Below, piece by piece: positions 63,567 to 64,000 of a DNA stretch of 64,000 nucleotides. Within the stretch, counting starts at the first letter, position 1. Each line of letters opens with the position of its first letter. The position numbers were made by a program, and so were the translations under genes. The stretch lies in the NCBI RefSeq assembly GCF_003194585.1, contig NZ_QHKZ01000002.1, positions 620,001 through 684,000 of the forward strand, written 5' to 3'. The stretch is from Nocardioides daejeonensis (lineage in GTDB: Bacteria; Actinomycetota; Actinomycetes; Propionibacteriales; Nocardioidaceae). The notes beneath the pieces were generated by a model that made no database searches, was not told the DNA's origin, and saw only the letters and a list, made by a program, of their open reading frames with translations.

Positions 63567-63647
63567 GCGATCAGGGCCGGACCATGAGGAACGACCCCGA
63601 GGCGACCCTGGGATGAGCCCCGGTACCCCGGTGGTCGATCAGGGTCG
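63567..63647. promoter_or_regulatory. repeated motifs between divergent PspC genes
   Basis: CGATCAGGGCCG (near 63568) and CGATCAGGGTCG (near 63636) are direct repeats, and CGACCCTG (63603-63610) is the inverse of CAGGGTCG (63640-63647). They could be binding sites for the LuxR regulator acting on both transcripts. Confidence 0.4.
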
Positions 63648-63689
63648 TCCCCGATGGTTTCGACGGTCGACGGGGACGAAGGTGGAGAC

Positions 63690-64000
63690 ATGAACAACGA
63701 GAGCTACGGCGGCAGCACCCAGAGCCCGCCTCCCCCGCCCCCGGAGCCGGAGCACACCGGCCCCCGGGTCAGCCGCGACGACATCCGCGATCTGGGCCGG
63801 CTGCGTCGTACCCGCCATGACAAGTACGTTGCCGGCGTTGCCGGCGGTCTCGGTCGGCACCTCGACATCGACCCGGTCATCCTGCGGGTGGCGTTCGTGG
63901 TGCTCACCTTCTTCGGCGGCGCCGGCATCATCGTGTACGCCGCCTGCTGGCTGCTCGTTCCCGAGGACGGCAGCGACCGCGCCCAACTGGACCTCGACGT
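63690..64000 (+). CDS. PspC-domain membrane protein, truncated by window end
   Basis: The first 103 residues are visible. After a Pro-rich cytoplasmic stretch (SPPPPPPEPEHTGPR) comes a PspC domain, RRTRHDKYVAGVAGGLGRHL with DIDPVILRVAFVVLTFFGG, then a membrane helix (AGIIVYAACWLLVP) and the polar start of a further region. ATG 63690 follows GGTGGAGAC. It is divergent from the PspC kinase and probably part of the same envelope-stress response. The C-terminus is not in view. Confidence 0.85.
   Translation, partial: MNNESYGGSTQSPPPPPPEPEHTGPRVSRDDIRDLGRLRRTRHDKYVAGVAGGLGRHLDIDPVILRVAFVVLTFFGGAGIIVYAACWLLVPEDGSDRAQLDLD

Overview
The window looks like chromosomal DNA of a high-GC actinobacterium, most likely Nocardioidaceae (Nocardioides or a close relative). 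The evidence is uniformly GC-rich genes, many GTG starts and 1-8 bp gene overlaps, several TANNNT -10 elements 6-9 nt before a start codon (leaderless mRNA), monomeric isocitrate dehydrogenase, a DtxR/IdeR-type iron box, sdhCAB and mdh/folD/DUF3017/purHN neighbourhoods typical of actinobacteria, and interspersed repeats containing GTCGAGCCTGTCGAGACC. The taxon is inferred; no rRNA is present.

Layout. 1-15 kb: nucleoside scavenging. deoC, a catalytic aldehyde dehydrogenase and a short non-catalytic ALDH-like protein form one operon, followed by a C39-like protein, a uridine-kinase-like protein, adenosine deaminase, a MaoC protein and a minus-strand operon of BMP lipoprotein, ABC ATPase, two permeases, cdd and deoA. 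Together they import nucleosides, deaminate and phosphorolyse them, and send deoxyribose phosphate to glyceraldehyde-3-phosphate and acetate. 14-20 kb: M20 amidohydrolase and the mutA-mutB-meaB methylmalonyl-CoA mutase operon (propionate to succinyl-CoA). 20-24 kb: a transmembrane Ser/Thr kinase with an FG-GAP ectodomain, and a GT4 glycosyltransferase.

23-32 kb: sdhCAB behind a near-consensus iron box, an AbiEi/DUF559-like gene flanked by opposed 22-bp repeat arrays, small membrane proteins, YihY, a 2H phosphoesterase, trpS and an MFS exporter. 32-42 kb: a fused asymmetric ABC exporter, icd, an aquaporin with a proline-rich tail, mdh, DUF3017 and folD. 42-48 kb: MFS, purH, purN, DUF6350. 47-52 kb: a membrane-anchored degenerate sigma-like protein beside an ordinary ECF sigma factor and its single-pass membrane partner. 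52-64 kb: sucCD, an M23 peptidase, pcrA, a GAF regulator divergent from a SnoaL-flavin monooxygenase fusion, and a PspC-type histidine kinase/LuxR regulator divergent from a second PspC protein.

Four TCA-cycle loci (sdhCAB, icd, mdh, sucCD) plus the methylmalonyl-CoA entry lie in one 40-kb stretch. No prophage, transposase, CRISPR array, tRNA or rRNA was seen. The most unusual elements are the tethered pseudo-sigma module (47.7-51.9 kb), the repeat-bracketed nuclease-like cassette (27.1-28.4 kb) and the apparently split ALDH16-type enzyme (1.6-4.0 kb).
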